Source: Cellvibrio sp.
GTDB lineage: Bacteria; Pseudomonadota; Gammaproteobacteria; Pseudomonadales; Cellvibrionaceae
DNA length: 37,281 bases
Assembly (NCBI GenBank): GCA_016712405.1
Contig: JADJRD010000005.1
Coordinates: forward strand, 1-37,281
Direction of reading: 5' to 3'
Numbering within the stretch: position 1 is the first letter of the stretch; the number at the start of each line of letters is the position of its first letter. The translations under genes and the position numbers were made by a program. Below are positions 29,494 through 37,281 of this stretch, one piece after another. The notes beneath the pieces are model-generated. The model was not told where the DNA came from, made no database searches, and saw only the letters and a program-made list of their open reading frames with translations.

Positions 29494-30900
29494 CTTGCAA
29501 GCAACTTATTAAATGAACACGGGTTTTGGCCTGTGTAGGTAAACTCGGCCATTCTGGTTTTAACAAACATTCCCAAGCGATCAAACACAACACGGCGACC
29601 ATATTCACCAATCTCGCCCAATCCACGGCTTAGCGGCTCGCTCCACGTAAACCCACCATCATCAGACCACCTCATTGATATTACATCGTTAGGCTCGTAA
29701 CCAACGTCAAAATAAGGCTCAATTGCGTAAACCCGAGTTGGCATTGAATTGTTGTTGAATGGCTGTGTTACAACCTTTCTGTATATGCTTATCCCATATT
29801 CGTTATAAGCCGAGTCTGTAATCTCACCCAAATACCCCGAATCCGAATCGAGAACAAAAACCTTATTGTAGGCTTGCTGGATCGAATTAACTCGCCAAGG
29901 CGCATCGACATAATCAACACCAGCCAAAATTCTTGACCGTCTTTCATGCCATCGCCCAGAAGCGAAGTCATAAACAAAGCAATAATCGCCAATAAACACA
30001 GCAGCGAATTCAGCGCCGTTTTGTGAGTGTCTTAATACAAAAGACTTTTCAACAGATTCCAGTGATTCATTTTGAATAATGAAATCAATCGGCTCTGTGC
30101 TTATCTTTTGTGGCGATCCACCAGCAAACAGCCAGATAGACCTTTCCGCATTTTCACCAGACCCGATAAATATGAAAGAATCCCTAAATCCAGTCTTAGA
30201 TGTGGAATATGCCAATCCGGAATCGATAACAGACTGAGGAATCGGTCTAAATGCAAACTCTAATTGACTCTGATCTGAAAATGGAACTGTTACGAAATCG
30301 CCCATGCAATACAGTGTATTTCTGTAAGCTTGAAGCCCTTTGTTTTTTGGATATTGGACAACGATATACTGATTCAAAGCTGAATAAACATCAGCCTGAT
30401 TTAAAGTCAGAATGAAAAATAATGTTTGTTCCGGTTTGCGCAAAGACAAACTTGGAGTTGATTTGAACCACATCACAAACCGGCGATATGAAATTAGCAA
30501 CACCAGAAAGATCAATCAATGACCCTCCAACCGTATAGCAATAGGCAAATTCATCAGGAACAACAATCACAAGCTGATTAGCATCTGATGCCATTATCAC
30601 CCTGTTTGTCCCGTCGATAGCCCCGATTTCAGTCGATAGCAAAGACTCATCTATTCGGTAGAGTTTCTGCCCTGCAACCGCGTACAAAACGCCATTAAGC
30701 AAATGAAGGCCGCGCCCGATACCATCAAGATTATCAAGAATATCCACGAGGCCGGGCGTAGGATACAGATTAGACTCACTGACAGCAGCCGTTTCAGCGA
30801 CATTTGGATACCAGTTTATGCAGCGTTGCGCAGATAAAGGCTTAGACCGCGATAGATAAAAGCCGTTTGTGAATGGTAATGGTGTTCCGCCTCGCATCAC
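29490..30900 (-). CDS. P22 gp10-like packaged-DNA stabilisation protein, about 469 aa, split by one indel
   Basis: P22 gp10 (472 residues) forms the tail hub that closes the portal after packaging. Here the first 169 codons begin with FTNGFYLSRSKPLSAQRCIN and stop in-frame at about 30391. Removing one base from the TTT of GACTTTAAATCAGG (near 30403) continues the protein as SDLNQADVYSALNQYIVVQY to the stop at 29490. The length becomes 469 codons plus stop, as expected. If the indel is real, the phage could not build a stable tail; an assembly or sequencing error is likelier. Confidence 0.75.
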
Positions 30901-31364
30901 TATTCCTCAAGAAGTGTATAACCGCCATCTTCTGTTAATTCTACACTATCAGGATCAGCGCCATAAAACACGCCAAGCCCACAAACATCTTGATTGCCAG
31001 ACCCAAGAGGAAGTCCAGCAGGCATACCCATCGAAATATCTAATGTGATGTGCTTCATCATATTATTGTAGGCAGCTTGTGCGTCTGTTTTTAGGTCTAT
31101 CAACCCTTCAAATGATCCAAACTGATTTGACAGTCTAACCGCAAGTGCTTTGACTGCCCACTCCTCAGCATAAGGAGGAATAGTTATTTCATCAGAAGCT
31201 GAATCGATCTCAGCATAACCAAGACCAAGATAATCAACACTCGACATTAATCGGTTTGCGTATCTAATCGCCGTTTGTGTCATTGCTGAACCAACCGGAA
31301 CCTCAGCAGATACAGCGCCAATCTCAAGATATGCGTCTTTTATCCAGTCCTCAGCTAACATCAT
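30900..31364 (-). CDS. P22 gp4-like tail accessory (head-completion) protein, 154 aa
   Basis: P22 gp4 is 166 residues, binds the portal ring and in P22 also has muralytic activity. This protein has the helical core with EDWIKDAYLEIGAVSAEVPV, MTQTAIRYANRLMSSVDYLG and AEEWAVKALAVRLSNQFGSF typical of the family. Gene order (coat, small gene, gp4, gp10) fits P22. It overlaps gp10 by one base. Confidence 0.75.
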   Translation of the reverse strand: MMLAEDWIKDAYLEIGAVSAEVPVGSAMTQTAIRYANRLMSSVDYLGLGYAEIDSASDEITIPPYAEEWAVKALAVRLSNQFGSFEGLIDLKTDAQAAYNNMMKHITLDISMGMPAGLPLGSGNQDVCGLGVFYGADPDSVELTEDGGYTLLEE

Positions 31365-31540
31365 TCAACCTCTTTGGCTGGCTTCTCTTTTTTAGGTTTT
31401 GGCAGTTCAACAGGAAGTTCATCTACTGATTTAACAAATCCAAAACCCTTTAACTTATCAAAGCCGTCACAATTGCAAACGACCTTTACAAAATCTGATT
31501 TAATACCGGAAAACACAGGAAACCAAAAAGTCTTATCCAT
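31361..31540 (-). CDS. small protein between coat and gp4, 59 aa
   Basis: The ATG at 31540 and the TGA at 31361-31363 overlap the gp4 start. The product begins MDKTFWFPVFSGIKSDFVKV and ends in a Lys/Pro-rich tail (PKPKKEKPAKEVE). Similar short genes are found between coat and gp4 in many P22-like phages, with unknown role. It lies just downstream of the coat terminator. Confidence 0.6.
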   Translation of the reverse strand: MDKTFWFPVFSGIKSDFVKVVCNCDGFDKLKGFGFVKSVDELPVELPKPKKEKPAKEVE

Positions 31541-31553
31541 ACAAACCTCAAAT

Positions 31554-31576
31554 AAAAAAGGGGGATTTCTCCCCCT
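31554..31576 (-). terminator. intrinsic terminator after the coat gene
   Basis: On the minus strand AGGGGG-AGAAAT-CCCCCT is followed by TTTTTT, five bases after the coat stop. It would make coat transcripts more abundant than those of downstream tail genes. Confidence 0.8.
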
Positions 31577-31580
31577 CTAA

Positions 31581-32846
31581 TTATACACCAAACGCACGGC
31601 CTGCCATGTGAGGATTGATCACACCGAAAGCAGCTCGCAAATCAAAGCGGATTTTGTTGGTGTTTGCATCACCATCGGCATATTTACTAACGCGGATAGA
31701 GAAACCATCTTTGGTGGTAATATATGAGTCAGTTGAGTGCAAGCGCTTCATTGGGATGGTTGCCAATGTGAAAGCATCTTTGTGGAAAAACAGGTTTGGT
31801 TTGTACACTGTAGAAGCTGAGCCAAGAACTGTAACCACATCACCGTTAGTAATAGCGGAATCGCAGTTATCAAACTTGCCGGCCTCATAAATACATGAGC
31901 CAGAGATGGTAACTGTAACTTCACCTGAACCACCAGTATTTCCTGCGGCTTGAATGACAGCAGTGAAAGGAATGCGGTTGCCAGCAGAATCCAGCACATA
32001 CTTTTTGGTATGCGGATTGATGCGGTAACGGCCTGCCACACTAATCATATCGCCAGCGCGGACACCATTGGTAGATGATGCAGTCAAAGCCGTAATGGTG
32101 ATTGATTGCGTCATGGTGTCTTTGTTGCCAACATAGGTTACGGTTGGAGTGCCTGAGATTGTGCCAGCACGGTCAGCAACAGCGCCCGACGTGTAGTCGG
32201 CCAAGTTGTTAGATGACAAGAATGTCAATCCGCCAAAGTCTTTGCTAACTTGAGCATTTTCCCATGCGGTTTTTACCATGCTGTCATTGGTGTAAAGAGC
32301 ACGCTGTGCATCTGCAAGCTTCTCTTTAGTGCCCGGGGTGCCAACATAATAAACGCCAGAGGTGTCAATACCCATGCCTTCGCACATAGTATTAGCAGCA
32401 GCAACGTGTGACCATGCACTAACAGCAGTGCCGTGCGTACCAACCAACAATCCGCCACCAAGCAACATGCGAGTGGCAATATCAGACTCCAACTCTGTCA
32501 CAATACGTTGTGACCGTGGAGCCAAAATTTCATCCATTGAATCCATTTTCAACGCTTCGTCAATTTCATCATACTCAATGAAAGTGGTGAATGTTTGAAG
32601 TACAGTCACTGGCGCCTGGCCTGAAGTATCATTGTCAGTCTGGCCGGTAATATCACCAGTATCAGTACGGAAGATTTTAGCTTCATGTGGGCGACGAACA
32701 TAAATCGTTGAGCCGGTTGAAGGATTGAACTGACCCTGCGCAAGCTGTGTATTGATTGCCTTGGTCAAAACTCGTTGTGATTGGAAGGATTTACCAAAAG
32801 ATGTTGCGATCTTTTTGGTTAAGTTACTATCAAAATTGTTAGCCAT
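31581..32846 (-). CDS. P22-type major coat protein, 421 aa
   Basis: HK97-fold capsid protein of the P22 gp5 family (430 residues in P22). The start MANNFDSNLTKKIATSFGKS and the segment YVRRPHEAKIFRTDTGDITG, then TFIEYDEIDEALKMDSMDEI, match the family N-arm and E-loop. The region about 230-350 holds the family's telokin-like insertion (beta-rich, GSGEVTVTISGSCIYEAGKF). The end NKIRFDLRAAFGVINPHMAG is typical. It is followed by a terminator. Confidence 0.85.
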   Translation of the reverse strand: MANNFDSNLTKKIATSFGKSFQSQRVLTKAINTQLAQGQFNPSTGSTIYVRRPHEAKIFRTDTGDITGQTDNDTSGQAPVTVLQTFTTFIEYDEIDEALKMDSMDEILAPRSQRIVTELESDIATRMLLGGGLLVGTHGTAVSAWSHVAAANTMCEGMGIDTSGVYYVGTPGTKEKLADAQRALYTNDSMVKTAWENAQVSKDFGGLTFLSSNNLADYTSGAVADRAGTISGTPTVTYVGNKDTMTQSITITALTASSTNGVRAGDMISVAGRYRINPHTKKYVLDSAGNRIPFTAVIQAAGNTGGSGEVTVTISGSCIYEAGKFDNCDSAITNGDVVTVLGSASTVYKPNLFFHKDAFTLATIPMKRLHSTDSYITTKDGFSIRVSKYADGDANTNKIRFDLRAAFGVINPHMAGRAFGV

Positions 32847-32856
32847 GATTTAGCTC

Positions 32857-33684
32857 CTATTCAATTGTGAAACCAAACTTGTCATTAACAGATTTGGTTC
32901 CTGTACCTCTCGAACCGGAAACCCTGGTGGGCGGTGGAGGTGCAGAATGTTTTTTAACTTTTGAGAGTCTCGGCCTAACATTACGCTCGATATAGCTGAC
33001 AATTCGCTCTGGGGACATTTGAGATAACTGATAAAGTTCCTCAAAATTCCCGCCAAGCTCCTTAACAAGCGCCGCGCCATCTTCATCAGCAAGTAAAAAC
33101 CCACCAATCTTCTGTGCAATGCCTGCATCTGCTAGATTTCGCTCAGCTTCAAGCATCAAGGCAGGGTCAACATCGAGCGCCTTCACTTTCTGCGCGTATG
33201 TTTCAAGCTGTCTTTGTGTTTGTTGCTGTTGTAACGCTACCGATCTCTCTTCCTGTGCCTTGATTGCGTCATCATATTGACGTTTTGCAATCAGAGAATC
33301 ATTGTAAGCTCGGTTTTGTCGGTTAAACTCCTCTGGATTTTCAATGGCAAGCTCATAGCTCGGCATTTGAATCTCTTTTGGCGGCTCTACCTTTTCAAAC
33401 TTTGCTTTTAACTGATTCAACTCGGCTTCAAGTTGTCTAGCTTTGAATGCTTCTTTCGCTTTTTCTCTGGTTAATTCCCCAAGTCTACCCTCGATAGGCT
33501 TGCGAACGTCCTCAGGAATTGCGCTAAGATCAACCCAGCCAGATTTTTTACGCTCTACACCTTCGCTAGTCGCTTCTGTTTGACTTTCCTCTACCTCAGA
33601 TTCCTCTTGCTCATCCTGAACTTCATCTTCGATAGGCTGCTGCCCAACATCTACGTCTAAATCAAAGTCGCTTTCATCTTGCAT
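32857..33684 (-). CDS. scaffolding protein, 275 aa
   Basis: Acidic N-terminus (DESDFDLDVDVGQQPIEDEV), long central coiled coil (residues 85-180, EKAKEAFKARQLEAELNQLK) and basic C-terminus (YIERNVRPRLSKVKKHSAPP), which in P22 scaffold (gp8, 303 residues) binds the coat. Position between portal and coat agrees. It co-assembles the procapsid and leaves before DNA packaging. Confidence 0.8.
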   Translation of the reverse strand: MQDESDFDLDVDVGQQPIEDEVQDEQEESEVEESQTEATSEGVERKKSGWVDLSAIPEDVRKPIEGRLGELTREKAKEAFKARQLEAELNQLKAKFEKVEPPKEIQMPSYELAIENPEEFNRQNRAYNDSLIAKRQYDDAIKAQEERSVALQQQQTQRQLETYAQKVKALDVDPALMLEAERNLADAGIAQKIGGFLLADEDGAALVKELGGNFEELYQLSQMSPERIVSYIERNVRPRLSKVKKHSAPPPPTRVSGSRGTGTKSVNDKFGFTIE

Positions 33685-33741
33685 AACTTAACCTCGTAGG
33701 TCACTTGTGGATAATTCTATCACTGTTCAATAAATAAAACA

Positions 33742-35856
33742 CTACTGCATGTCCGCCATTGCGTTAGCAGTTTCGCTATAAGCCTCAGCAACAGCAGGAC
33801 TTACAATAGCCTCAGCACCAGAAGCCTCTCTTAATTTGTTCAAAGTGTCTGCCATCTTGTTCAATATATCAACCATTTGAGCCTGTTGGTCTAGGCTGTC
33901 CTTCCCTTTTTGGTCGGCCAATTGTTGTGCTTGAATGGCTTGCTCGAATTCCATTTTCTGCTGAGCCTGCTCGGCTTTTACCATTGCAGTCTGTGCTTCA
34001 ACCTGAACTTTAGCGGTTTGCGCTTGAGCCTTTTCAACTTCAGCTTGTGCAGTAGCCATGGCCAAAACTTGCATCGGGTCTGGCTGTTGCGGTTGTTGTG
34101 ATTTCTGTGCTGCTATTTGTTTTTCCTGTTCTGTCATTTCATCTTCAGGAATCAGACCTTGCTCAAGCATGGAGCGACGCTCACGGGCGGCCAGCTTATC
34201 CATTCCCGGTGCATCTATTGAGCCAAGGAATATATCCCGGTTTCTCATGAGAACGTCAGGCATTACAGCGCCGATTCTTTCAATAGCCTCTGCAGCTTCG
34301 CGCCTCATTGACTCAGTGCGTGGAACAACATCAGAAACAACATCATAAGACCCGATTGTTAAGTCATTAATCACTACTATTCCGTTTGGTGTCATGACTT
34401 CGCGGTCTAACCTAACTTCTTCAGGCTCGCCAGATTCGTTGTTGATTGTCTTTCGTCCTGAGTAGAGCTTTTGCATAGCTCGCATTGATACTTTTGCAAG
34501 CTGCTTGGCAAATCTTACTAATGCTTTCGCGTATTCAAGATCAACAACATCACCCTTTTTCTGTAATAAACTAATTGCATCACCCGACTGGTTTGCCATT
34601 GCCAGACCATCGGATGCGCCCGATTGTCCAGATGCATCATCCAGCCCCATGCGGGTTAATTGGACAGCGACATTCAAAGCAGGGCTAATGCCAGATGATT
34701 CAACCGATTGCGGTACGTCGTAGGGATTATCAAACCCATCGTGAACAAAAACAGGGTCAGAGTTGTTGTTGTATGTTTTGAGTTTTGACTGTGCGTTTGG
34801 TGACGAAATACCACTCTTGCCAACCCATATTTTAGGCTTTGGAGCTAATGCGGTATCGTACATAATGCGAGACGCAAGGAAATTATGCGCTCTTTGTGGG
34901 TCAAGTAAATCTTGAAACTTGCCGTAGCAAATCGGCATGTTGTTGACGATGTTGAAGTTTGGCATACACGGAACGACAGGAAGATACTCAAAAACAGTTT
35001 CTTCGGAATCGTTTAGCCAACCTTTATTATCGTAATATCGAACACAAACCTTGAACGCTTTACGCTTGCGAGACTCCACCCCCTCCATAGGTAGGCCGCC
35101 AGCTTTTAGCTTCTCGAAATCTTCTTCACTGATTACAGTGCCGTCAGGAAGCTGATAAATAGTCTTATCTACTGATTTTTTGTAGAACAGTCGTGAGATT
35201 AAATGACCTTCGCGCTTTTGCGCCCAATGGTTCCAATCTTCCGAATCACAACCTAAAGATTCAGGCTTTCTATCTTCTTTGCATATTTCTTTGAATTCTT
35301 CATCAGATACCGTGTAATCAACAGTTACCGCGTCAGCATCCTCAGCGGTAGCCTTTTCCCAATTACCGAAAAACCAGACCCGATTTACTGAATCTGGAAT
35401 ATCTCGAAGGAATAGCTCTTGATCGAATGAATCATCATCTATGTAATCTTGCTCGATCATTGCAGCATGAAACCCGCCAATCATTACGCGCTTTAATGCA
35501 GTTGAATATAGATCAGCAGCCTCGGAACGATCCTGAACAGCTCGATATAACCCCTTGAACTTAACCGCCGTTTCTTTTGATGACCCGCGACCTGATGGCT
35601 TGAAGTCCACCATCACATCTTGATTGGCTATTTCGCCGTAAGCCTTGAGCACCTTTTTCTTTGCAACGTCAAAAGTATATTTCGGTCGCTTGGCATCCCA
35701 AGTAGTGCCTTCGCCAGAGTAGCGATCGTCCCACATGCCGCCTGGCATCTCGAAAGCATTAATGCATTCTCTTTGCTTGTCCCGAATCTCACTTTCAAGC
35801 TCGAAAGCTGATTCACGACATTTTAATACTTCTTTGTGATCTTCGTAGTTTTTCAT
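33742..35856 (-). CDS. P22-type portal protein, 704 aa
   Basis: Dodecameric portal of the P22 gp1 family (725 residues). Visible are the N-terminal helical region (MKNYEDHKEVLKCRESAFEL), the DVMVDFKPSGRGSSKE region of the wing, and the clip/stem helices. A very long C-terminal Gln/Ala coiled coil (MATAQAEVEKAQAQTAKVQV) corresponds to the P22 barrel. I chose the ATG at 35856; the open frame extends 21 codons further (MVGGEGG...) through a G-rich junction that does not look coding. Confidence 0.85.
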   Translation of the reverse strand: MKNYEDHKEVLKCRESAFELESEIRDKQRECINAFEMPGGMWDDRYSGEGTTWDAKRPKYTFDVAKKKVLKAYGEIANQDVMVDFKPSGRGSSKETAVKFKGLYRAVQDRSEAADLYSTALKRVMIGGFHAAMIEQDYIDDDSFDQELFLRDIPDSVNRVWFFGNWEKATAEDADAVTVDYTVSDEEFKEICKEDRKPESLGCDSEDWNHWAQKREGHLISRLFYKKSVDKTIYQLPDGTVISEEDFEKLKAGGLPMEGVESRKRKAFKVCVRYYDNKGWLNDSEETVFEYLPVVPCMPNFNIVNNMPICYGKFQDLLDPQRAHNFLASRIMYDTALAPKPKIWVGKSGISSPNAQSKLKTYNNNSDPVFVHDGFDNPYDVPQSVESSGISPALNVAVQLTRMGLDDASGQSGASDGLAMANQSGDAISLLQKKGDVVDLEYAKALVRFAKQLAKVSMRAMQKLYSGRKTINNESGEPEEVRLDREVMTPNGIVVINDLTIGSYDVVSDVVPRTESMRREAAEAIERIGAVMPDVLMRNRDIFLGSIDAPGMDKLAARERRSMLEQGLIPEDEMTEQEKQIAAQKSQQPQQPDPMQVLAMATAQAEVEKAQAQTAKVQVEAQTAMVKAEQAQQKMEFEQAIQAQQLADQKGKDSLDQQAQMVDILNKMADTLNKLREASGAEAIVSPAVAEAYSETANAMADMQ

Positions 35857-35924
35857 TAGTCTTGGCTGCCAGTGGAGTAAATACAGACCGGGATTGACTC
35901 CCCCCTCCCCCCCCACCAATGAAA

Positions 35925-36935
35925 TTAACTTCCCCCACCCTCGTGGGAGCGAACAATTTTTCGCTCTGCCATTCCAGACCCTATCCCAGAGTAATCAAAT
36001 GTAAAGTCATCAGCGCCTAGCCTGTGAGCCTTATCTAAAGCCCATTTCATCCCGTCATCCGCATCACCCGTGTCTTTATCGCATATATCAATAAATATAT
36101 TCCCATGTCGATATGCAAACCCCTTTGCATCCCCAGTGTCAGCAGGATCAAAGGCTACCAGCTTCATTCCAGAGGTCTGCCATGACCCATTAAATTTAGG
36201 GTTTAGGTGTGCATCAATACAAGCATCAAACCAATCAGGCTCAATAATCGCGTCATCAATCATGTCCCCGTACTTGCCTTCCCAGATATGGTCGTATTTG
36301 GCTCTAGGCCATTCATCAAACGCTTTCTTTCTTTGGATTTCAAGTTGTTCAGGAAAGAATGGGTTATCGCGCCAATTGATTTCGACAACTATCATATAGT
36401 CATCTTCGTAGTATCCATTGCGCTCTAGCTCTGGCTCGGCCTTTTTAAGGAATGTCTCAGATATGGGATCGGTAACAGAGCCGCGGTTCATTGATACCCA
36501 TATTTCAGATCCGTTTTGTCGAATAGTGGGAAACAGAATGTCAATAGACTCTTGGCTAATTGTCTGACCTTCTTCTATCCAAACCTTGCGAATGTTGTCC
36601 AGTGACTTAATGGATTGAATGTTCCTAGCCAGACCCTTGTAGACAATATCGCCGCCAGTAGCAGATTGAATGCTAGAAGCTAATGGGGTAACAGAGGAGG
36701 CTCCAAGATCACTTATCTTTCTTTTAAGTAATGAGTGAACAGAGTCATCAATTGAGTTTTGAAATTCCCTTGCACAAAGAACCCTTTCACCATCTGCACA
36801 GGCCTTTACCATTGCGGCGGCAAAGGATTCAGATTTTCCAGAGCCGCGACCGCCTACCGCAATCTTAAGCGGCTTAGGTGTTATGAATAATGGGATTAGT
36901 TTTTCAGGTATTTGAACTTGAGGCACTTGGCACAC
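35925..36935 (-). CDS. terminase large subunit, P22 gp2-like, C-terminally truncated, 336 aa
   Basis: Packaging ATPase and nuclease. Walker A is GGRGSGKS (residues 28-35) and Walker B is VWIEE (118-122). The nuclease domain begins LVAFDPADTGDAKGF (Asp263) and FDYSGIGSGM (Asp314). P22 gp2 is 499 residues. Here the frame ends SHEGGGS at 336, losing about 150 residues including the last part of the nuclease. The stop falls at a G-rich stretch next to the portal. The start codon is GTG, overlapping terS by 32 bases. It may be a deletion or an assembly collapse. Confidence 0.8.
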   Translation of the reverse strand: MCQVPQVQIPEKLIPLFITPKPLKIAVGGRGSGKSESFAAAMVKACADGERVLCAREFQNSIDDSVHSLLKRKISDLGASSVTPLASSIQSATGGDIVYKGLARNIQSIKSLDNIRKVWIEEGQTISQESIDILFPTIRQNGSEIWVSMNRGSVTDPISETFLKKAEPELERNGYYEDDYMIVVEINWRDNPFFPEQLEIQRKKAFDEWPRAKYDHIWEGKYGDMIDDAIIEPDWFDACIDAHLNPKFNGSWQTSGMKLVAFDPADTGDAKGFAYRHGNIFIDICDKDTGDADDGMKWALDKAHRLGADDFTFDYSGIGSGMAERKIVRSHEGGGS

Positions 36936-37281
36936 CTACAAGGTTCCACTCAATAGGCTCGCCACCCTTACCTGTTAGCTCTTGATCAACCTTGTCGTGG
37001 TATCCATGCTTGCCGAGTAAAAGCTTAACAATTGTTGAATTGAAGTCGCCGGTAAGCCCTTTTGATAAGGCTGTTTTCTCTTGAGTGGCGTTGATTTGCT
37101 CTAGTATGTCCGAAAACTCTTTCTTATCTGAGTCTTTTGCCCACTCATAAAGAGTGCTTCGGCTTCTTTCTATCGCTATAGATAAACCAGCAACACTTGG
37201 TACTGCGTCACCGTAAGATTGATAATCTTGAAGATATTCTTTTGCCTTTCGTACAGTTTCATCACTGTAATAGGTTGGCCT
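36904..37281 (-). CDS. terminase small subunit, P22 gp3-like, partial at window edge
   Basis: The open frame runs off the right end, giving 125 residues. GRP-like start RPTYYSDETVRKAKEYLQDY, then AVPSVAGLSIAIERSRSTLY and EWAKDSDKKEF, matches the DNA-recognition HTH of P22 gp3-type small terminases, followed by NSTIVKLLLGKHGYHDKVDQ. It selects the pac site and stimulates terL. Only a few N-terminal residues are likely missing. Confidence 0.8.
   Translation of the reverse strand, partial: RPTYYSDETVRKAKEYLQDYQSYGDAVPSVAGLSIAIERSRSTLYEWAKDSDKKEFSDILEQINATQEKTALSKGLTGDFNSTIVKLLLGKHGYHDKVDQELTGKGGEPIEWNLVGVPSASSSNT

Noticed and set aside
29093..29512. 139-codon plus-strand frame opposite the small tail gene
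   Set aside because: Antisense shadow of a coding gene in the late operon, without ribosome-binding site or context.
30391..30440. Programmed ribosomal frameshift in gp10
   Set aside because: The shift needed is +1 at CTTTAAATC, with no slippery heptamer in frame or stimulatory structure seen, and gp10 homologues are single-frame. A sequence indel is simpler.
1..37281. tRNA genes, CRISPR arrays, insertion sequences, integrase or integron integrase
   Set aside because: I looked for cloverleaf-like arms, regular short repeats, transposase motifs and tyrosine-recombinase motifs on both strands and saw none. The absence is only as strong as reading by eye.

Overview
This window looks like most of the genome of a short-tailed double-stranded DNA phage (or an integrated relative) with a P22-type head and tail module. 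The host is Gram-negative: the lysis block carries an Rz/Rz1 spanin pair, with Rz1 holding a lipobox and nested in another frame of Rz. Base composition is moderately AT-rich. I see no integrase, tRNA, insertion sequence, CRISPR array or recognisable CI-type repressor, so a temperate lifestyle cannot be shown, although NinG, a Rad52-like annealing protein, Gp157 and a Cro-like protein fit a lambdoid-style early region.

Layout. (1) About 0-3.4 kb, minus strand: an auxiliary tail or receptor-binding group (a broken beta-helix-like protein and two small structural proteins), preceded by a structured RNA and terminator. (2) 3.5-11.7 kb, minus strand: a leftward early operon of small, mostly unknown genes around a SNF2-type helicase, a DNA methyltransferase, HTH proteins, a broken HNH/AP2 endonuclease and a candidate free-standing ncRNA. 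(3) 11.8-18.35 kb, plus strand: a rightward early operon with a Rad52-type annealing protein, Gp157, four small genes separated by attC-like (integron-type) sites, NinG, a NinB/YbcN-like protein, a ribbon-helix-helix protein and a Cro-like protein. (4) 18.38-20.4 kb, minus strand: lysis cassette. (5) 20.4-37.28 kb, minus strand: late operon. Read in transcription order it is terS, terL, portal, scaffold, coat, gp4, gp10, a replacement for gp26, a gp14-position protein, three ejection-protein positions, a head-binding fibre, and a tailspike with a polysaccharide-deacetylase-like domain. This is the P22 order 3-2-1-8-5-4-10-26-14-7-20-16-9.

Two things stand out. First, 13.0-14.2 kb holds four attC-like sites in series, each flanking a small gene, with a fifth at 17.7 kb. 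Three of the sites in the series and the fifth show the hallmark attC geometry: inverted outer cores, and inner arms in which the left arm lacks one base present in the right arm. This is an integron-cassette-like array embedded in a phage early operon with no integron integrase in sight. Second, at least six minus-strand genes are broken by single-base indels, mostly in homopolymers (gp10, tailspike, helicase, holin, HNH endonuclease, beta-helix tail protein), while the plus-strand early operon reads cleanly. Sequencing error is the simplest explanation for isolated cases, but the clusters in the HNH and beta-helix genes could be real decay. TerL also lacks the end of its nuclease domain and stops at a G-rich junction next to the portal gene.
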